Notes under the pieces: model-generated
Seen by the model: the letters and a program-made list of their open reading frames with translations, nothing else
The model's database searches: none
What the model was told of the DNA's origin: nothing
Source of the DNA: Pigmentiphaga litoralis
GTDB lineage: Bacteria > Pseudomonadota > Gammaproteobacteria > Burkholderiales > Burkholderiaceae_B
Direction: 5' to 3'
DNA: 64,000 nucleotides
Assembly (NCBI RefSeq): GCF_013408655.1
Contig: NZ_JACCBP010000001.1
Coordinates: 3,410,001-3,474,000, forward strand
Program-made: the position numbers and the translations under genes
Shown here: piece after piece, positions 45,789 through 56,586 of the stretch
How the letters are laid out: every line of letters starts with the position of its first letter
Position numbering within the stretch: position 1 is the stretch's first letter

Positions 45789-48700
45789 TGAATCCGTCAC
45801 GGCTCTTCATCCTGCGCCCGGTTGCGACGACCCTGGCGATGATCGCGCTATTGCTGGCAGGGCTGATCGCGTATCGGCTGCTGCCGGTGTCGGCGCTGCC
45901 CGAGGTCGACTACCCGACCATCCAGGTGACGACGCAATATCCGGGCGCCAGTCCGGATGTGATGACGTCGCTGGTGACCGCGCCGCTAGAACGCCAGTTC
46001 GGGCAAATGCCGGGCCTGAACCAGATGTCGTCGATCAGTTCGGGCGGCGCATCGGTGATCACGCTCAAGTTCAATCTGGACCTGGCGCTGGATATTGCCG
46101 AACAGGAAGTGCAGGCCGCGATCAATGCCGGGTCCAACCTGCTGCCCAGCGACCTGCCCGCCCCGCCGATCTACAACAAGGTGAACCCGGCCGACACGCC
46201 GGTGCTGACCCTGGCGATTTCGTCGCCCACGCTGCCGCTGTACAAGGTGCGCGATCTGGTGGACACGCGCATGGCGCAGAAGATTGCGCAGGTATCGGGC
46301 GTGGGTCTGGTCAGCATTGCCGGGGGCCAGCGGCCCGCGGTGCGGATCCGGGCCAACCCCCAGGCGCTGGCTGCCTATGGCCTGAACCTGAGCAACGTGC
46401 GCACCGCGATCACGGGCGCCAACGTCAATCAGCCCAAGGGCAACTTCGATGGCCCGAGCCGTGCCACCACGCTGGACGCAAACGACCAGCTCAAGACCAT
46501 CGACCAGTACCGCAACCTGATCATCTCGTACCAGAACAACGCGCCGCTGCGCCTGTCGGACGTGGCCGAAACGGTCGAAGACGCCGAGAACACGCGACAG
46601 GCGGCCTGGGCCAATGGCAAGCCGGCGATCCTGATCAATGTGCAGCGCCAGCCCGGCGCCAACGTGATCGACGTGGTGGATCGCATCCGCAAGCTGCTGC
46701 CCGATGTGCAGGCGGGCCTGCCCAGCACGCTGGACGTGGCAGTGCTGTCGGACCGGACCGAGACCATCAAGGAATCGGTGCGCGACGTGCAGTTCGAATT
46801 GCTGCTGGCGATTGCGCTGGTGGTCATGGTCACCTTCGTTTTCCTGCGCAACCTGACGGCGACGCTGATCCCGAGCGTGGTCGTTCCGCTGTCCTTGATC
46901 GGCACTTTCGGCATCATGTACCTGGCCGGGTTCAGCGTGAACAACCTGACGCTGATGGCGCTGACGGTGGCCACCGGCTTCGTGGTCGACGATGCCATCG
47001 TGATGATCGAGAACATCGCGCGTTACCTGGAAGAAGGCGAAACGCCGCTGCATGCCGCGCTCAAGGGGGCCGCGCAGATCGGGTTCACGCTGATCTCGTT
47101 GACGGTCTCGCTGATCGCCGTGCTGATCCCGCTGCTGTTCATGGGCGACGTGATCGGCAGGCTGTTCCGCGAATTTGCCGTCACGCTGGCCGTGTCCATC
47201 CTGATCTCGCTCGTGATCTCGCTGACGCTGACGCCCATGATGTGCGCCAAGTTCCTGAAGCACATCCCCGAAGAACGGCAGACGCGTTTCTACCGGAAAA
47301 GCGGCGCCGTATTCGACCGCATCATCGCGGGCTACGACCGGATGTTGCAGCGGGTGCTGGCGCACCAGCCGCTGACCCTGCTGGTCGCGCTGGCGACCCT
47401 GTTGCTGACCGTGCTGCTGTATGTGCTGATCCCCAAAGGGTTCTTTCCGCTGCAGGATACGGGCGTCATCCAGGCCATTACCGAAAGCTCGCAATCGGTG
47501 TCGTTCTCGGCCATGGCGCAGCGCCAGCAGGCAGCGGCCAAAGTCATTCTTGAAGATCCGGATGTCGAAAGCCTGTCGTCGTTCATTGGCGTGGATGGCA
47601 GCAATGCCACGCTCAACAGCGGCCGCATCCAGATCAACCTGAAGTCGCGGGGCGACCGGTCGGATACGGCCCCGGCCATCATCAAGCGGCTGCAGGATGC
47701 GCTGCATGACGTGCCCGACATCAAGCTCTATATGCAGCCGGTGCAGGACCTGACGATTGAAGATCGCGTCAGCCGCACGCAATACCAGTTCACGCTGCAG
47801 GATCCCGACCTGGCCCATCTGGGCATCTGGACCCGCAAGCTGGTCGAACAGCTGGCGACGCTGCCGCAACTGGCCGACGTGAACCACGACTTGCAGGACC
47901 AGGGTCTGCAGACCTATATCGAGATCGATCGCAATGCCGCATCCAGGCTGGGCATCACGGCCACGACGATCGACGCGGCGCTGTACGACGCGCTGGGGCA
48001 GCGGCTGATCTCGACCATCTTCACGCAGTCGAACCAGTATCGCGTGGTGCTGGAAGTGCAGCCCCAGTTCCGCCAGGATCCGTCGTCCTTGTCGCAGATC
48101 CATGTGGCGTCGGCCGACGGCAAGCAGGTGCCGCTGACCAATATCGTGAAGGTGTCGGAACGCAATACGCCGCTGGCGATCAGCCACCTTGGCCAGTTCC
48201 CGTCGGCCACGGTGTCGTTCAACCTGGCTCCGGGCGCGTCGTTGAGCGGCGCGGTCGAAGCCATCCTGAAAGCGGAACAGGACATCGGCATGCCGACCGC
48301 CATCCAGACCCGGTTCCAGGGCGCGGCGCAGGCCTTCCAGACCTCGCTCGACAGCACGCTGCTGCTGATCATTGCGGCGATCGCCACGATGTATATCGTG
48401 CTGGGGGTGCTGTACGAAAGCTACATCCACCCGATCACGATTCTGTCGACGCTGCCGTCGGCGGGCGTGGGCGCCCTGCTCGCGCTCATGATCGCGGGCA
48501 ATGATCTGGACATGATCGGCATCATCGGGATCATCCTGCTGATCGGCATCGTGAAAAAGAACGCGATCATGATGATCGACTTTGCGCTCGATGCCGAACG
48601 CAAGCAGGGCATGAGTCCGCGCGATGCGATCCACCAGGCGGCCCTGCTGCGCTTTCGTCCCATTCTGATGACGACGCTGGCCGCCCTGTTCGGCGCGGTG

Positions 48701-48904
48701 CCGCTGATGCTCAGTACCGGCACCGGCGCGGAACTGCGCCAGCCGCTGGGGCTGGTGATGGTGGGCGGTCTGCTGGTCAGCCAGGTGCTGACGCTGTTCA
48801 CCACGCCGGTCATCTACCTGATGTTCGATCGACTCGGGCAGCGGGTGCGTGACCGCCGCGCGCGCAAGGAAGGCGTGCCGGTGGCCGGAGACCAGACGGC
48901 ATGA
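45788..48904 (+). CDS. mdtB: RND multidrug efflux transporter, MdtB-like
   Basis: A 1038-residue proton-driven inner-membrane pump with 12 helices. [19 protein letters not shown] opens helix 1; the porter domain has YPGASPDVM and LDRG-like segments; the proton relay Asp pair is in [19 protein letters not shown] and the Lys in helix 10 region [18 protein letters not shown]. Paired with a second, non-identical RND gene immediately behind (four-base overlap), as in the MdtBC heteromultimer. Confidence 0.95.
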   Translation: MNPSRLFILRPVATTLAMIALLLAGLIAYRLLPVSALPEVDYPTIQVTTQYPGASPDVMTSLVTAPLERQFGQMPGLNQMSSISSGGASVITLKFNLDLALDIAEQEVQAAINAGSNLLPSDLPAPPIYNKVNPADTPVLTLAISSPTLPLYKVRDLVDTRMAQKIAQVSGVGLVSIAGGQRPAVRIRANPQALAAYGLNLSNVRTAITGANVNQPKGNFDGPSRATTLDANDQLKTIDQYRNLIISYQNNAPLRLSDVAETVEDAENTRQAAWANGKPAILINVQRQPGANVIDVVDRIRKLLPDVQAGLPSTLDVAVLSDRTETIKESVRDVQFELLLAIALVVMVTFVFLRNLTATLIPSVVVPLSLIGTFGIMYLAGFSVNNLTLMALTVATGFVVDDAIVMIENIARYLEEGETPLHAALKGAAQIGFTLISLTVSLIAVLIPLLFMGDVIGRLFREFAVTLAVSILISLVISLTLTPMMCAKFLKHIPEERQTRFYRKSGAVFDRIIAGYDRMLQRVLAHQPLTLLVALATLLLTVLLYVLIPKGFFPLQDTGVIQAITESSQSVSFSAMAQRQQAAAKVILEDPDVESLSSFIGVDGSNATLNSGRIQINLKSRGDRSDTAPAIIKRLQDALHDVPDIKLYMQPVQDLTIEDRVSRTQYQFTLQDPDLAHLGIWTRKLVEQLATLPQLADVNHDLQDQGLQTYIEIDRNAASRLGITATTIDAALYDALGQRLISTIFTQSNQYRVVLEVQPQFRQDPSSLSQIHVASADGKQVPLTNIVKVSERNTPLAISHLGQFPSATVSFNLAPGASLSGAVEAILKAEQDIGMPTAIQTRFQGAAQAFQTSLDSTLLLIIAAIATMYIVLGVLYESYIHPITILSTLPSAGVGALLALMIAGNDLDMIGIIGIILLIGIVKKNAIMMIDFALDAERKQGMSPRDAIHQAALLRFRPILMTTLAALFGAVPLMLSTGTGAELRQPLGLVMVGGLLVSQVLTLFTTPVIYLMFDRLGQRVRDRRARKEGVPVAGDQTA

Positions 48905-51900
48905 ACCTGTCGGCGCCCTTCATCATGCGGCCAGTGGCGACCGCGCTGCTGACGCTGGCCATTGTGCTGGCGGGCGTGCTCGCGTTCCTGATGCTGCCGG
49001 TGGCGCCCTTGCCGCAGGTCGATTACCCGACGATTTCGGTGTCGGCCAGCCTGGCAGGGGCCAATCCGGAAACCATGGCATCGAGTGTGGCGACGCCGCT
49101 GGAACGGTCGCTGGGCAGCATTGCCGGGGTCAGCGAGATGACGTCGAGCAGTTCGCAGGGGTCCACCCGGATCACGCTGCAGTTTGACCTGAGCCGCGAC
49201 ATCGACGGCGCGGCGCGTGATGTGCAGGCGGCCATCAACGCCGCGCGCAGCATGCTGCCGTCGGCCCTGCGCAGCAATCCCACCTACAACAAACGCAATC
49301 CGTCGTCGGCGCCTGTGATGGTGCTGGCGCTGACCAGCAAGACGCTGGACCAGGGCCAGCTGTATGACGTCGGCTCGACCATCATGGCGCAGCGGATCGC
49401 GCAGATCCAGGGCGTGGCCGAAGTGCAGGTGGGGGGCAGTTCCTTGCCTGCCGTGCGGATCGAGCTCAATCCCAATCTGCTCAACCAGTACGACATTCCG
49501 CTGGATACCGTGCGGCAGGCGGTGACGGGCGCCAATGCCAATGGCCCGAAAGGCGTGCTCGAGAACGACACGACGCATTGGCAGGTCGCGACCAACGGCC
49601 AGCTGCGCAAGGCCAGCCAGTACCAGGAACTGGTGATTGCGTATCGCAACAATGCGGCCGTGCGGCTGAGCGATGTCGCGCGAGTCGAGGATTCGGTCGA
49701 AGACCTGTTCCAGATGGGGTTCTACAACAACCAGCGGGCGATCCTGCTGGTGGTGAGCCGGCAGGCGAATGCCAACATCATCGAGACGGTGGACCGCATT
49801 CGCGATGCGCTGCCGCAGATGCGGTCGATGCTGCCAGGCGATGTGGAACTGACGGTGGCGCAGGACCGCACGCCCAGCATCCGGGCGTCGCTGGCCGAGG
49901 CCGAACACACGCTGATCATTGCCGTCGGCCTGGTGATCATGGTGGTGCTGCTGTTCCTGCGCAACGGGCGCGCGGCGCTGATCCCGAGCGTGGCCGTGCC
50001 GGTCTCGCTGATCGGCACGTTCATCGTGATGTGGCTGTGTGGCTATTCGCTCAACACCATGTCGCTGATGGCGCTGATCGTCGCGACCGGTTTCGTGGTC
50101 GACGATGCGATCGTGGTGCTCGAGAACATTTCGCGGCATATCGAAGAAGGCATGTCGCCGCTGCGCGCCTCGCTCAGGGGTGCGCGTGAGGTCGGCTTTA
50201 CCGTGCTGTCGATGAGCCTGTCCCTGATCGCCGTGTTCATTCCCATCCTGTTGATGGGCGATATCGTGGGCCGGCTGTTCCGCGAATTTGCCGTCACGCT
50301 GTCGGCGGCCATTCTGGTGTCGCTGGTGGTGTCGCTGACGTTGACGCCGATGATGTGCGCGCGGCTGCTCAAGACGCCCGCGCAGATCAAGCCGCCCGGC
50401 CGCGTGTCGCGCGCGCTGGGCCGGTTCTTTGACACCTTGCTGCGCGGCTATGACCGCAGCCTGGCCTGGGCGCTGAAGCATTCGCTGCTGACCCTGATCG
50501 TGCTCGGCCTGACGGTGGGGCTGAACGTGTACCTGTACGTCAAGGTGCCCAAGGGATTTTTCCCGCAGCAGGACACCGGGCAGCTGATGGGTTTCGTGCG
50601 CGCTGACCAGGGCACGTCGTTCCAGGCCATGGGGCCGAAGCTCGAATACTTCCGCAAGGTCGTGCTGTCGGATCCTGCGGTGGAAAGCATGGTGGGTTAC
50701 AGCGGCGGCCGCGGTGGCAGCAATTCGAGCTTCATGATGATCCAGTTGAAGCCGATCACGCAGCGCAAGGAAAACGTGGATCAGGTGATCGCGCGCCTGC
50801 GGATGCGGCTGTCGAACATTGCCGGCGCGCAGATGTTCATGGTGCCCAACCAGGACATCCGGATCGGCGGGCGGTCGTCGCGATCGTCTTACCAGTACAC
50901 GCTGATGGCATCGGAATTGTCGGCGCTGCGCGAGTGGATGCCCAAGGTGCAGCAGGCCCTGGTCAAGATGCCTGAGCTGGCCGACGTCGATACCGATATT
51001 GAAGACAAGGGCCAGCAGATCTCGTTGCAGATCGACCGCGAAACCGCCACGCGATTGGGGGTGGACATGTCCACCATTGCAGCCGTGCTGAACAACTCGT
51101 TCACGCAGCGTCAGGTCTCGGTGATCTACAACACCTTGAACCAGTACCGCGTGGTCATGGAAGTGGACCAGCGTTATGCGCAGAATGCCGATGCGCTCAG
51201 CAAGGTGTTCGTGATCACGGCGGCGGGCACGCGCGTGCCGCTGTCGGCCTTTGCCAAGTGGCAGACGACCAACGCGCCGCTGAGCGTGCAGCACGACAGC
51301 CAGTTCGTGGCGGACACCATCTCGTTCAACCTGGCGCCCGGCGTGTCGCTGGGCCAGGCCACTGCCGCCATCGAGCAGGCCATTGCCCGCATCAGTCTGC
51401 CCACCACCGAAATCCAGGCGGGCTTTGCGGGCAGCGCCAAGGCCCTGCAGTCGACCCTGAGCGCACAGCCCTGGCTGATCCTGGCGGCGCTGGTCACTAT
51501 GTATCTGGTGCTGGGGATTCTGTATGAAAGCTATATCCATCCGCTGACGATTCTGTCGACGCTGCCGTCCGCCGGGATTGGCGCGCTGCTGGCGCTGATG
51601 GTGCTGGGCAAGGAGTTCACGCTGATCGCGTTGATCGGGGTGTTCCTGCTGATTGGCATCGTCAAAAAGAACGCCATCATGATGGTGGACTTTGCGCTGG
51701 ATGCCGAACGGCGGCTGGGGCTGTCGCCGCGCGAGGCCATTTACCAGGCGTGCCTGATGCGCTTCCGGCCCATCCTGATGACAACCATGGCCGCCATGCT
51801 GGGCGCCCTGCCCCTGGTGCTGAGCACCGGCGCGGGCGCCGAACTGCGACAGCCCCTGGGCATCACCATTGTGGGTGGCCTGTTCCTGAGCCAGTTGCTG

Positions 51901-52014
51901 ACCCTGTACACCACCCCCGTGGTCTATCTCTATCTTGACCGGATGCGCCATTGGGCGCATCGGCGCTGGGGCACCCCCGCGCCTGCCGTGCCGCTCCCTG
52001 GAGGCAATCTATGA
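48901..52014 (+). CDS. mdtC: RND multidrug efflux transporter, MdtC-like
   Basis: A 1037-residue partner of the preceding pump. [39 protein letters not shown], the proton relay [20 protein letters not shown] and [20 protein letters not shown] are intact, so it should be active. Sequence is clearly paralogous to the first pump gene (similar helix 1, 4 and 10) yet diverged in the porter loops, which fits the B2C1 MdtBC trimer known in E. coli. Four-base overlaps at both ends point to coupled translation with mdtB and the channel gene. Confidence 0.95.
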   Translation: MNLSAPFIMRPVATALLTLAIVLAGVLAFLMLPVAPLPQVDYPTISVSASLAGANPETMASSVATPLERSLGSIAGVSEMTSSSSQGSTRITLQFDLSRDIDGAARDVQAAINAARSMLPSALRSNPTYNKRNPSSAPVMVLALTSKTLDQGQLYDVGSTIMAQRIAQIQGVAEVQVGGSSLPAVRIELNPNLLNQYDIPLDTVRQAVTGANANGPKGVLENDTTHWQVATNGQLRKASQYQELVIAYRNNAAVRLSDVARVEDSVEDLFQMGFYNNQRAILLVVSRQANANIIETVDRIRDALPQMRSMLPGDVELTVAQDRTPSIRASLAEAEHTLIIAVGLVIMVVLLFLRNGRAALIPSVAVPVSLIGTFIVMWLCGYSLNTMSLMALIVATGFVVDDAIVVLENISRHIEEGMSPLRASLRGAREVGFTVLSMSLSLIAVFIPILLMGDIVGRLFREFAVTLSAAILVSLVVSLTLTPMMCARLLKTPAQIKPPGRVSRALGRFFDTLLRGYDRSLAWALKHSLLTLIVLGLTVGLNVYLYVKVPKGFFPQQDTGQLMGFVRADQGTSFQAMGPKLEYFRKVVLSDPAVESMVGYSGGRGGSNSSFMMIQLKPITQRKENVDQVIARLRMRLSNIAGAQMFMVPNQDIRIGGRSSRSSYQYTLMASELSALREWMPKVQQALVKMPELADVDTDIEDKGQQISLQIDRETATRLGVDMSTIAAVLNNSFTQRQVSVIYNTLNQYRVVMEVDQRYAQNADALSKVFVITAAGTRVPLSAFAKWQTTNAPLSVQHDSQFVADTISFNLAPGVSLGQATAAIEQAIARISLPTTEIQAGFAGSAKALQSTLSAQPWLILAALVTMYLVLGILYESYIHPLTILSTLPSAGIGALLALMVLGKEFTLIALIGVFLLIGIVKKNAIMMVDFALDAERRLGLSPREAIYQACLMRFRPILMTTMAAMLGALPLVLSTGAGAELRQPLGITIVGGLFLSQLLTLYTTPVVYLYLDRMRHWAHRRWGTPAPAVPLPGGNL

Positions 52015-53600
52015 AGCAGCCCTTGACCGTGGCGCCGCGTTCCGTCGTGAACGCCCGCGTGCTCCGGCCATCGCGCCCCGCCGCCCTGAATCTGTTGGCC
52101 GGACTGACCCTGGCCGCCCTAATTGCAGGGTGCGCAGTTGGTCCGGACTACCATCGGCCCACCGCGCCGACGGGTATCGAATTCAAGGAAACCGAAGGCT
52201 GGAAAGCCGCCCAACCCAGCGACGACATCACCCGCGGCGCCTGGTGGGAGATCTACAACGACCCGGTCCTGAACCGGTTGATGCCGCAGGTGGAAGCCGC
52301 CAACCAGACGCTGGCGCAATCCGAAGCGCAGTACCGGCAGGCCCTTGCCGTGCTGCGCGGCACGCGCGCCGCCGAATTGCCGACCCTGAACGGCAACGTA
52401 TCGGCCACGCGCAGCGGCAATGGCGTCAGCAGCGGCACGACGACCACCACCACCGGCACCGGCGTGGGAACCGGCACCGGTACGGGCACGGGAACGGGCA
52501 CCGGCACGACCATCATCAACACCCCAAGCAGCAGTTCCAGCATCCGCAACCAGTTCAGCACCAGCCTGAGCGCGAGCTGGGAAATCGACCTGTGGGGCCG
52601 TATCCGCCGCGGCGTCGAAGCCGATTCGGCCAGCGTGCAGGCCAGCGCCGCCAACCTGGCCGCCGCCCGCCTGAGCGCCCAATCGACCCTGGCCCGCAAC
52701 TACTTCCAGCTGCGCGTGATGGACGAACAGAAGCGCCTGCTCGAAGCCACGATCAAGGTGTATGAACGGTCGCTGCGCCTGAACGAAAACCGGTATGACG
52801 TGGGGGTCAGTGCACGGGCCGACATCGTCCAGGCGCGCGCGCAGCTTGAAGGCGCGCGGGCGCAGGCCATCGATCTGGACTGGCAACGGGCGCAACTGGA
52901 ACATGCCATTGCCATTTTGACCGGCCAGCCGCCGTCCAACTTCGCCATCGCGCCCGCGCCGTTGAACACGGCCTTGCCCGACGTGCCGGTGGGCCTTCCG
53001 TCGGAACTGCTGGAGCGCCGGCCCGACATCGCGGCCGCCGAACGCACCATGCAAGCCGCCAACGCGCGGATCGGCGTAGCCAAGGCGGCGTACTTCCCGA
53101 CGCTGACCCTGTCGGCCAGCGGCGGCTATCGCAACTCCACATTTGCGGATTGGCTGACGGCGCCTGCACGCTTCTGGTCATTGGGTCCGGCGCTGGCTGC
53201 GCCGCTGTTCGACGGCGGCTTGCGCCGCGCGCAGGTGTCGCAGAACGAAGCCGCCTACGATGCCCAGGTGGCGGCGTATCGGCAGACGGTGCTGACCGCG
53301 CTGGGTGAAGTGGAAGACAATCTGGTTCAATTGCGGGTGCTGGCCAGCGAACAGGTGGTGCAGCAGCGCGCCCTGGATGCCGCGCGCGAATCGTTGCGGT
53401 TGACCACCAATCAGTTCGAAGCCGGCATCATCGACTTCCTGAGCCTGGTCACTGTCCAGACGACGGCGCTCAATAATGAGCGCACGAACCTGACGCTGCT
53501 CGGCAACCGCCTGACCGCCAGCGTGGCGCTGATCGCCGCCATTGGCGGCGGCTGGGACCAGGACCTCGCACCTCCCGTCAAACCTCGACCCCAGGACTGA
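52011..53600 (+). CDS. Outer-membrane efflux channel lipoprotein (OprM/NodT family) with a Gly-Thr insert
   Basis: Outer-membrane exit duct for the MdtABC pump, 529 residues from [10 protein letters not shown] (ATGA overlap with mdtC, GGAGG upstream). Lipidation at LIAGC (Cys41), then [10 protein letters not shown], the common OprM-type entry. The two structural repeats are seen in [20 protein letters not shown] and [14 protein letters not shown], and later [20 protein letters not shown] and [16 protein letters not shown]. Between the first beta strand (NGNVSATRS) and the next ([15 protein letters not shown]) is an insert of about 40 residues made of Thr, Gly-Thr repeats and Ser, predicted to extend surface loop 1. 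An outer-membrane gene in the same operon differs from E. coli, which uses TolC. Confidence 0.94.
   Translation: MKQPLTVAPRSVVNARVLRPSRPAALNLLAGLTLAALIAGCAVGPDYHRPTAPTGIEFKETEGWKAAQPSDDITRGAWWEIYNDPVLNRLMPQVEAANQTLAQSEAQYRQALAVLRGTRAAELPTLNGNVSATRSGNGVSSGTTTTTTGTGVGTGTGTGTGTGTGTTIINTPSSSSSIRNQFSTSLSASWEIDLWGRIRRGVEADSASVQASAANLAAARLSAQSTLARNYFQLRVMDEQKRLLEATIKVYERSLRLNENRYDVGVSARADIVQARAQLEGARAQAIDLDWQRAQLEHAIAILTGQPPSNFAIAPAPLNTALPDVPVGLPSELLERRPDIAAAERTMQAANARIGVAKAAYFPTLTLSASGGYRNSTFADWLTAPARFWSLGPALAAPLFDGGLRRAQVSQNEAAYDAQVAAYRQTVLTALGEVEDNLVQLRVLASEQVVQQRALDAARESLRLTTNQFEAGIIDFLSLVTVQTTALNNERTNLTLLGNRLTASVALIAAIGGGWDQDLAPPVKPRPQD
52434..52511 (+). repeat. In-frame hexanucleotide repeat coding Gly-Thr in the channel gene
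   Basis: About nine Gly-Thr dipeptides written as degenerate GGNACN hexamers (GGCACC, GGAACC, GGTACG), preceded by an ACC/ACG Thr run. Changes in copy number would stay in frame. It maps to predicted extracellular loop 1. Confidence 0.85.
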
Positions 53601-53602
53601 TC

Positions 53603-54073
53603 GTGTTTCACGTCGTACTCGTCTCGCCAGAGATTCCGCCCAACACGGGCAACGCCATCCGCCTGGCGGCCAACACGGGCGTGCAACTGCACCTGGTCAA
53701 GCCGCTGGGCTTCGAACTCGACGACGCCAAGCTGCGGCGCGCGGGCCTGGACTATCACGAGTGGGCCGCGGTCAAGGTGCACGACACCTTTGCCGACGCC
53801 ATGGCCGCGACGGGCGCACGCCCTGAGCGGCTGTTCGCCTTCACGACGAAAGGGTCGCGTTCGTTTGCGGGCGTGGCGTTCGAGCCGGGCGATGTGTTCG
53901 TGTTCGGCAGCGAGACGGCCGGCCTGAAGCCCGAGGTGCGCGATACCTTTCCGGAAGACCAGCGGCTGCGGCTGCCGATGCAGCCCGGGCAGCGCAGCCT
54001 GAACCTGTCCAATTCCGTGGCCGTCGTGGTGTTTGAAGCGTGGCGGCAGCAGGGGTATCCGGGCGGCGTGTGA
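53603..54073 (+). CDS. trmL: tRNA (cytidine(34)-2'-O)-methyltransferase TrmL
   Basis: A 156-residue SPOUT methyltransferase that 2'-O-methylates the wobble base of leucine tRNAs. It starts with GTG three bases after the channel gene stop (AGGA upstream). Knot motifs are VLVSPEIPPNTGNAIRLAAN, LVKPLGFELDDAKLRRAGLDY, VFVFGSETAGLKPEV and LNLSNSVAVVVFEAWRQ. Length is normal for TrmL. It closes the plus-strand block; no link to efflux is apparent. Confidence 0.96.
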   Translation: MFHVVLVSPEIPPNTGNAIRLAANTGVQLHLVKPLGFELDDAKLRRAGLDYHEWAAVKVHDTFADAMAATGARPERLFAFTTKGSRSFAGVAFEPGDVFVFGSETAGLKPEVRDTFPEDQRLRLPMQPGQRSLNLSNSVAVVVFEAWRQQGYPGGV

Positions 54074-54094
54074 CCAGAGGGGTGGCGGCTGGCG

Positions 54095-54166
54095 GTCGGG
54101 CTGGTGGAATGGCCTGGAGTCAGGCTGGTGCCATGGCCTGCGGTCAGGCTGGTGCCATGGCCTGCA
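54095..54166. repeat. Three tandem 24-bp units downstream of trmL
   Basis: GTCAGGCTGGTGCCATGGCCTGCG type units: copies 2 and 3 differ at one base, copy 1 is more diverged. They lie in the non-coding gap between convergent trmL and the repeat-domain gene. Confidence 0.85.
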
Positions 54167-54222
54167 GCCATGGTTAGCGCCATCGCTGCAGGCGGTGTCC
54201 CGGCCCGCCCACCCTGCCTTGC

Positions 54223-54777
54223 CTATTCTGCCTCGGTGTCGTCCACCGGCTTGCCGTTGACCAGCACGGCTTCGACCACACGGCCTTTACCGACGGACAA
54301 AGGCACCGCGCGGCCTTCGGCGCGGATCGTGTCGCCCACGGCCAGGCCCAGACGTGCGAACCCATGCGGCTTAGTGTGCACGAAGTCTCCCGTGTCCAGC
54401 ACCACGCCATTGGGCTCGCCGTGCCGTGCGTAGTTCAGGCGCACGACCTTGCCTTCGACCGGCCCTTCGAATGCCGCCGCCGGCACGGGCTTGCCGTCCA
54501 CGGTGGCCAGCCGCTCGAAGCGATACACCGTGTGCACCGCTTCCCCCTTGGGCGATGGCCCCTCTTCGGTGCCTTCGATCACGACAGTCTGCCCCGCCCG
54601 CACGCCGGTAAAGCGCGAAGCCGCGCCGTCGTCGTGGCGGTCAAACACGAACTGGGTGGGGATGCCATCGGTGTCGATCAAGACGCCTTCGATCCCGCCC
54701 TTCGGGCTGTAGATCAGGTGGCTGAACTGGCCTTCGACGGACCAGATATCAACCGTGTCATGGGTAGGTTTTGGCAT
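54223..54777 (-). CDS. Cytosolic protein with two ~70-residue OB-like repeats, unknown function
   Basis: A 184-residue protein without signal peptide or membrane helix. It consists of two related repeats: residues 14-95 (EGQFSHLIYSPKGGIEGVLI, FVFDRHDD, GQTVVIEG) and 107-178 (EGKVVRLNYARHGEPNGVVL, HTKPHGF, GDTIRAEG). Each reads as strand, Gly turn, strand, a His-containing loop, then a VGxxhxxxG strand, which resembles an OB-like barrel. The same repeat occurs twice in the secreted protein encoded by the gene two positions upstream, and one His (48, 138) is kept in all four copies. It follows the MFS gene by 87 bases. I do not recognise a named family. Confidence 0.75.
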   Translation of the reverse strand: MPKPTHDTVDIWSVEGQFSHLIYSPKGGIEGVLIDTDGIPTQFVFDRHDDGAASRFTGVRAGQTVVIEGTEEGPSPKGEAVHTVYRFERLATVDGKPVPAAAFEGPVEGKVVRLNYARHGEPNGVVLDTGDFVHTKPHGFARLGLAVGDTIRAEGRAVPLSVGKGRVVEAVLVNGKPVDDTEAE

Positions 54778-54864
54778 GTGAATGTCCTTGTGATGCAGTC
54801 AAGAAAGTGCCGCGGCGCACGTGTTCAGGGGCGCAAGCGTGCAGCGGCGTGGCGGTGTCGGCCC

Positions 54865-56586
54865 TCATGGCGCGGGGGATGCCGGAGGGACGACGGGTGT
54901 CAGGGGTAATGTGGGAGTCAGGGGAAGCGCGGGAGTCAGGGGAGGCGAGGGTGTCAGGGGAAGCGCGGGTGACTGGGGCGGCGTAGCTCCAGGGCGCGGG
55001 CCGGCATCGTTCTGCGACGCATCCGCGTGACGCGTCTCCGGCATGCCGACTGCGAACAGGATCAGTGCCGCTGCAGCGACGCCGGCCAACACCAGAAATG
55101 CCAGGTCGTATCCGGCCAGATGGGCAATGGTCCCGGCCAGCAGATTGCTCAGCGCCGCGCCCAGTCCCACGCACGCCGCACCGATGCCCAGGGCAAGACT
55201 GAAATGCCCGCTGCCCCGCGTCAGGTCGCCGATCATCAGGGTCAGCATCACGCCGAACACGCCCGCGCCGATGCCATCCAGCACCTGCAAGGACAGCAAG
55301 GCAGACGGGCTGTCGGCCAGCAGATAGAGCAGCCCGCGTATCGGCAGCACCGCAAAGCCCACCAGGAAGATGGGCTTGCGTGCCAGGCGCGGCGCGTACC
55401 GGCCCACGGCCAGGCCGATGGGAATGGTGACGAGTTGCGTGATGATGACGCCGCCCGACAACCACACCGTGGCCGACGTGCCCGCCTGCGTGCCGACCTT
55501 CTGCGCAACCAGGGTCAGCATGGCGGCGTTGGCAAGGTGGAACAGGAAGGCAGACGCCAGAAGGATGACCAGGCGATGGTCGTACCAGCGCGGGGAAACC
55601 GACGCTGGGGGCGCGGAAGGGGCGGCGGTGGTGTGTGTGGCGTGTGTGCCGTGTGCGGTGTTCGTGTCGTGCGTGGTGTTTGTGCCGTGCGCGGCGTTCG
55701 AAACTTGCGAGGCATCGGTGGCCTGCAATGGTTTCGAGGCGTGTGTGGTGTCTGTGGCGTGTGTGGCATTGACGGCGTGCAAGGCATTCGCTGCGTGCGA
55801 GGCATTTGCGAGCGTCGTGCCATCGCTCGATTCACCGTTGCCGCTTTGCTCGTCACTCCGCATCGTCGGGTTCGCTGGCGGCGATGACGTGGATGGCGTC
55901 AGTGGCGTCGATGACGTCGATGGCGCATCGCTATCTGCGCCGCGCGCCAGGCGCACATCGACATCCCGCTGCCGGATCAGCATGGCGGCCACGACGGTCG
56001 GCACGGCCATGGCGACGGCGTAGAAGAACATGGCGTGCGGTCCGTAATATTGGCCGACAAGGCCGGTCCCGAATGCCCACACCAGGGTGCCCGCGGCGGT
56101 GATCGCCGCATTGCGCCCGATCCGCGCATCCATGCCACGCCGTCCGACCATGCCGAGACTGGTGGATGCGATCGCCGGGGCGACCAGCGTGCCCGCCGCA
56201 ACGATGATCGATTGCCCGCCGAGGATCACGTAGTAGCTCGGCCAGTTCGCCATGACAACGAGGCAAACCGCGATCAACGTGATGGCCGCGGCTACCCAGC
56301 GCGGCTTGTTCGGCACCCGGTCGATCAACGCGCCGGCCGGCGCCTGCACGATCAACGCGACCAGCGCCGACACGAACATGACGGTGCCGATGCGCTGCGG
56401 ATCCCAGGCCAGCGTCCCGGCCATGAAGACGACGAGGAACGGCCCGACCCCGCCCTGGATGTCTGGCGCGAAGAAGGCCAGCATGTCCAGGGCGCGCAAG
56501 CTGCGGCGTGCGGGTGCGGGTGCAGCGCCGGCAGCGGCGGGTGCGGCGGGTGAGGCTGCGACAGCGGCGGGTGCAACGGCGGTCAT
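54865..56586 (-). CDS. MFS transporter with His-hexapeptide central loop and Pro-rich tail
   Basis: A 573-residue major facilitator with 12 predicted helices in two halves. The first half begins FFAPDIQGGVGPFLVVFMAG and has the loop 2-3 motif APAGALIDRVPNKPRW (motif A-like). The second begins RLVILLASAFLFHLANAAML. Between helices 6 and 7 is a cytosolic loop of about 115 residues; its residues 261-320 are ten hexapeptides of the form N-A-x-H-A-T, with His in eight. The tail after helix 12 is PLTP-type repeats. An Ala/Pro-rich N-terminus is also low complexity. Its start overlaps the secreted repeat-protein stop by four bases, so the two are coupled. Substrate unknown; metal binding by the loop is an inference. 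Confidence 0.85.
   Translation of the reverse strand: MTAVAPAAVAASPAAPAAAGAAPAPARRSLRALDMLAFFAPDIQGGVGPFLVVFMAGTLAWDPQRIGTVMFVSALVALIVQAPAGALIDRVPNKPRWVAAAITLIAVCLVVMANWPSYYVILGGQSIIVAAGTLVAPAIASTSLGMVGRRGMDARIGRNAAITAAGTLVWAFGTGLVGQYYGPHAMFFYAVAMAVPTVVAAMLIRQRDVDVRLARGADSDAPSTSSTPLTPSTSSPPANPTMRSDEQSGNGESSDGTTLANASHAANALHAVNATHATDTTHASKPLQATDASQVSNAAHGTNTTHDTNTAHGTHATHTTAAPSAPPASVSPRWYDHRLVILLASAFLFHLANAAMLTLVAQKVGTQAGTSATVWLSGGVIITQLVTIPIGLAVGRYAPRLARKPIFLVGFAVLPIRGLLYLLADSPSALLSLQVLDGIGAGVFGVMLTLMIGDLTRGSGHFSLALGIGAACVGLGAALSNLLAGTIAHLAGYDLAFLVLAGVAAAALILFAVGMPETRHADASQNDAGPRPGATPPQSPALPLTPSPPLTPALPLTPTLPLTPVVPPASPAP
54899..54970. repeat. Four 18-bp units in the MFS tail
   Basis: GTCAGGGGAAGCGCGGGA type units with an 18-base period, coding (minus strand) for PLTP-containing hexapeptides at the C-terminus. 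Confidence 0.85.
55627..55806 (-). repeat. Ten 18-bp units coding His hexapeptides in the MFS loop
   Basis: Units read NASHAA, NALHAV, NATHAT, DTTHAS, KPLQAT, DASQVS, NAAHGT, NTTHDT, NTAHGT, HATHTT. Exactly sixty residues, His at position four in eight units. Confidence 0.88.

Noticed and set aside
48814..51960. 1048-codon minus-strand frame opposite mdtC, and a similar 882-codon frame opposite mdtB
   Set aside because: Shadow frames of RND genes; no family motifs, Arg/His/Gln-rich low complexity.
54821..56102. Plus-strand frames over the MFS gene rich in Gly-Val-Cys
   Set aside because: They are the antisense readout of the 18-bp repeats; no ribosome-binding sites or domain features.
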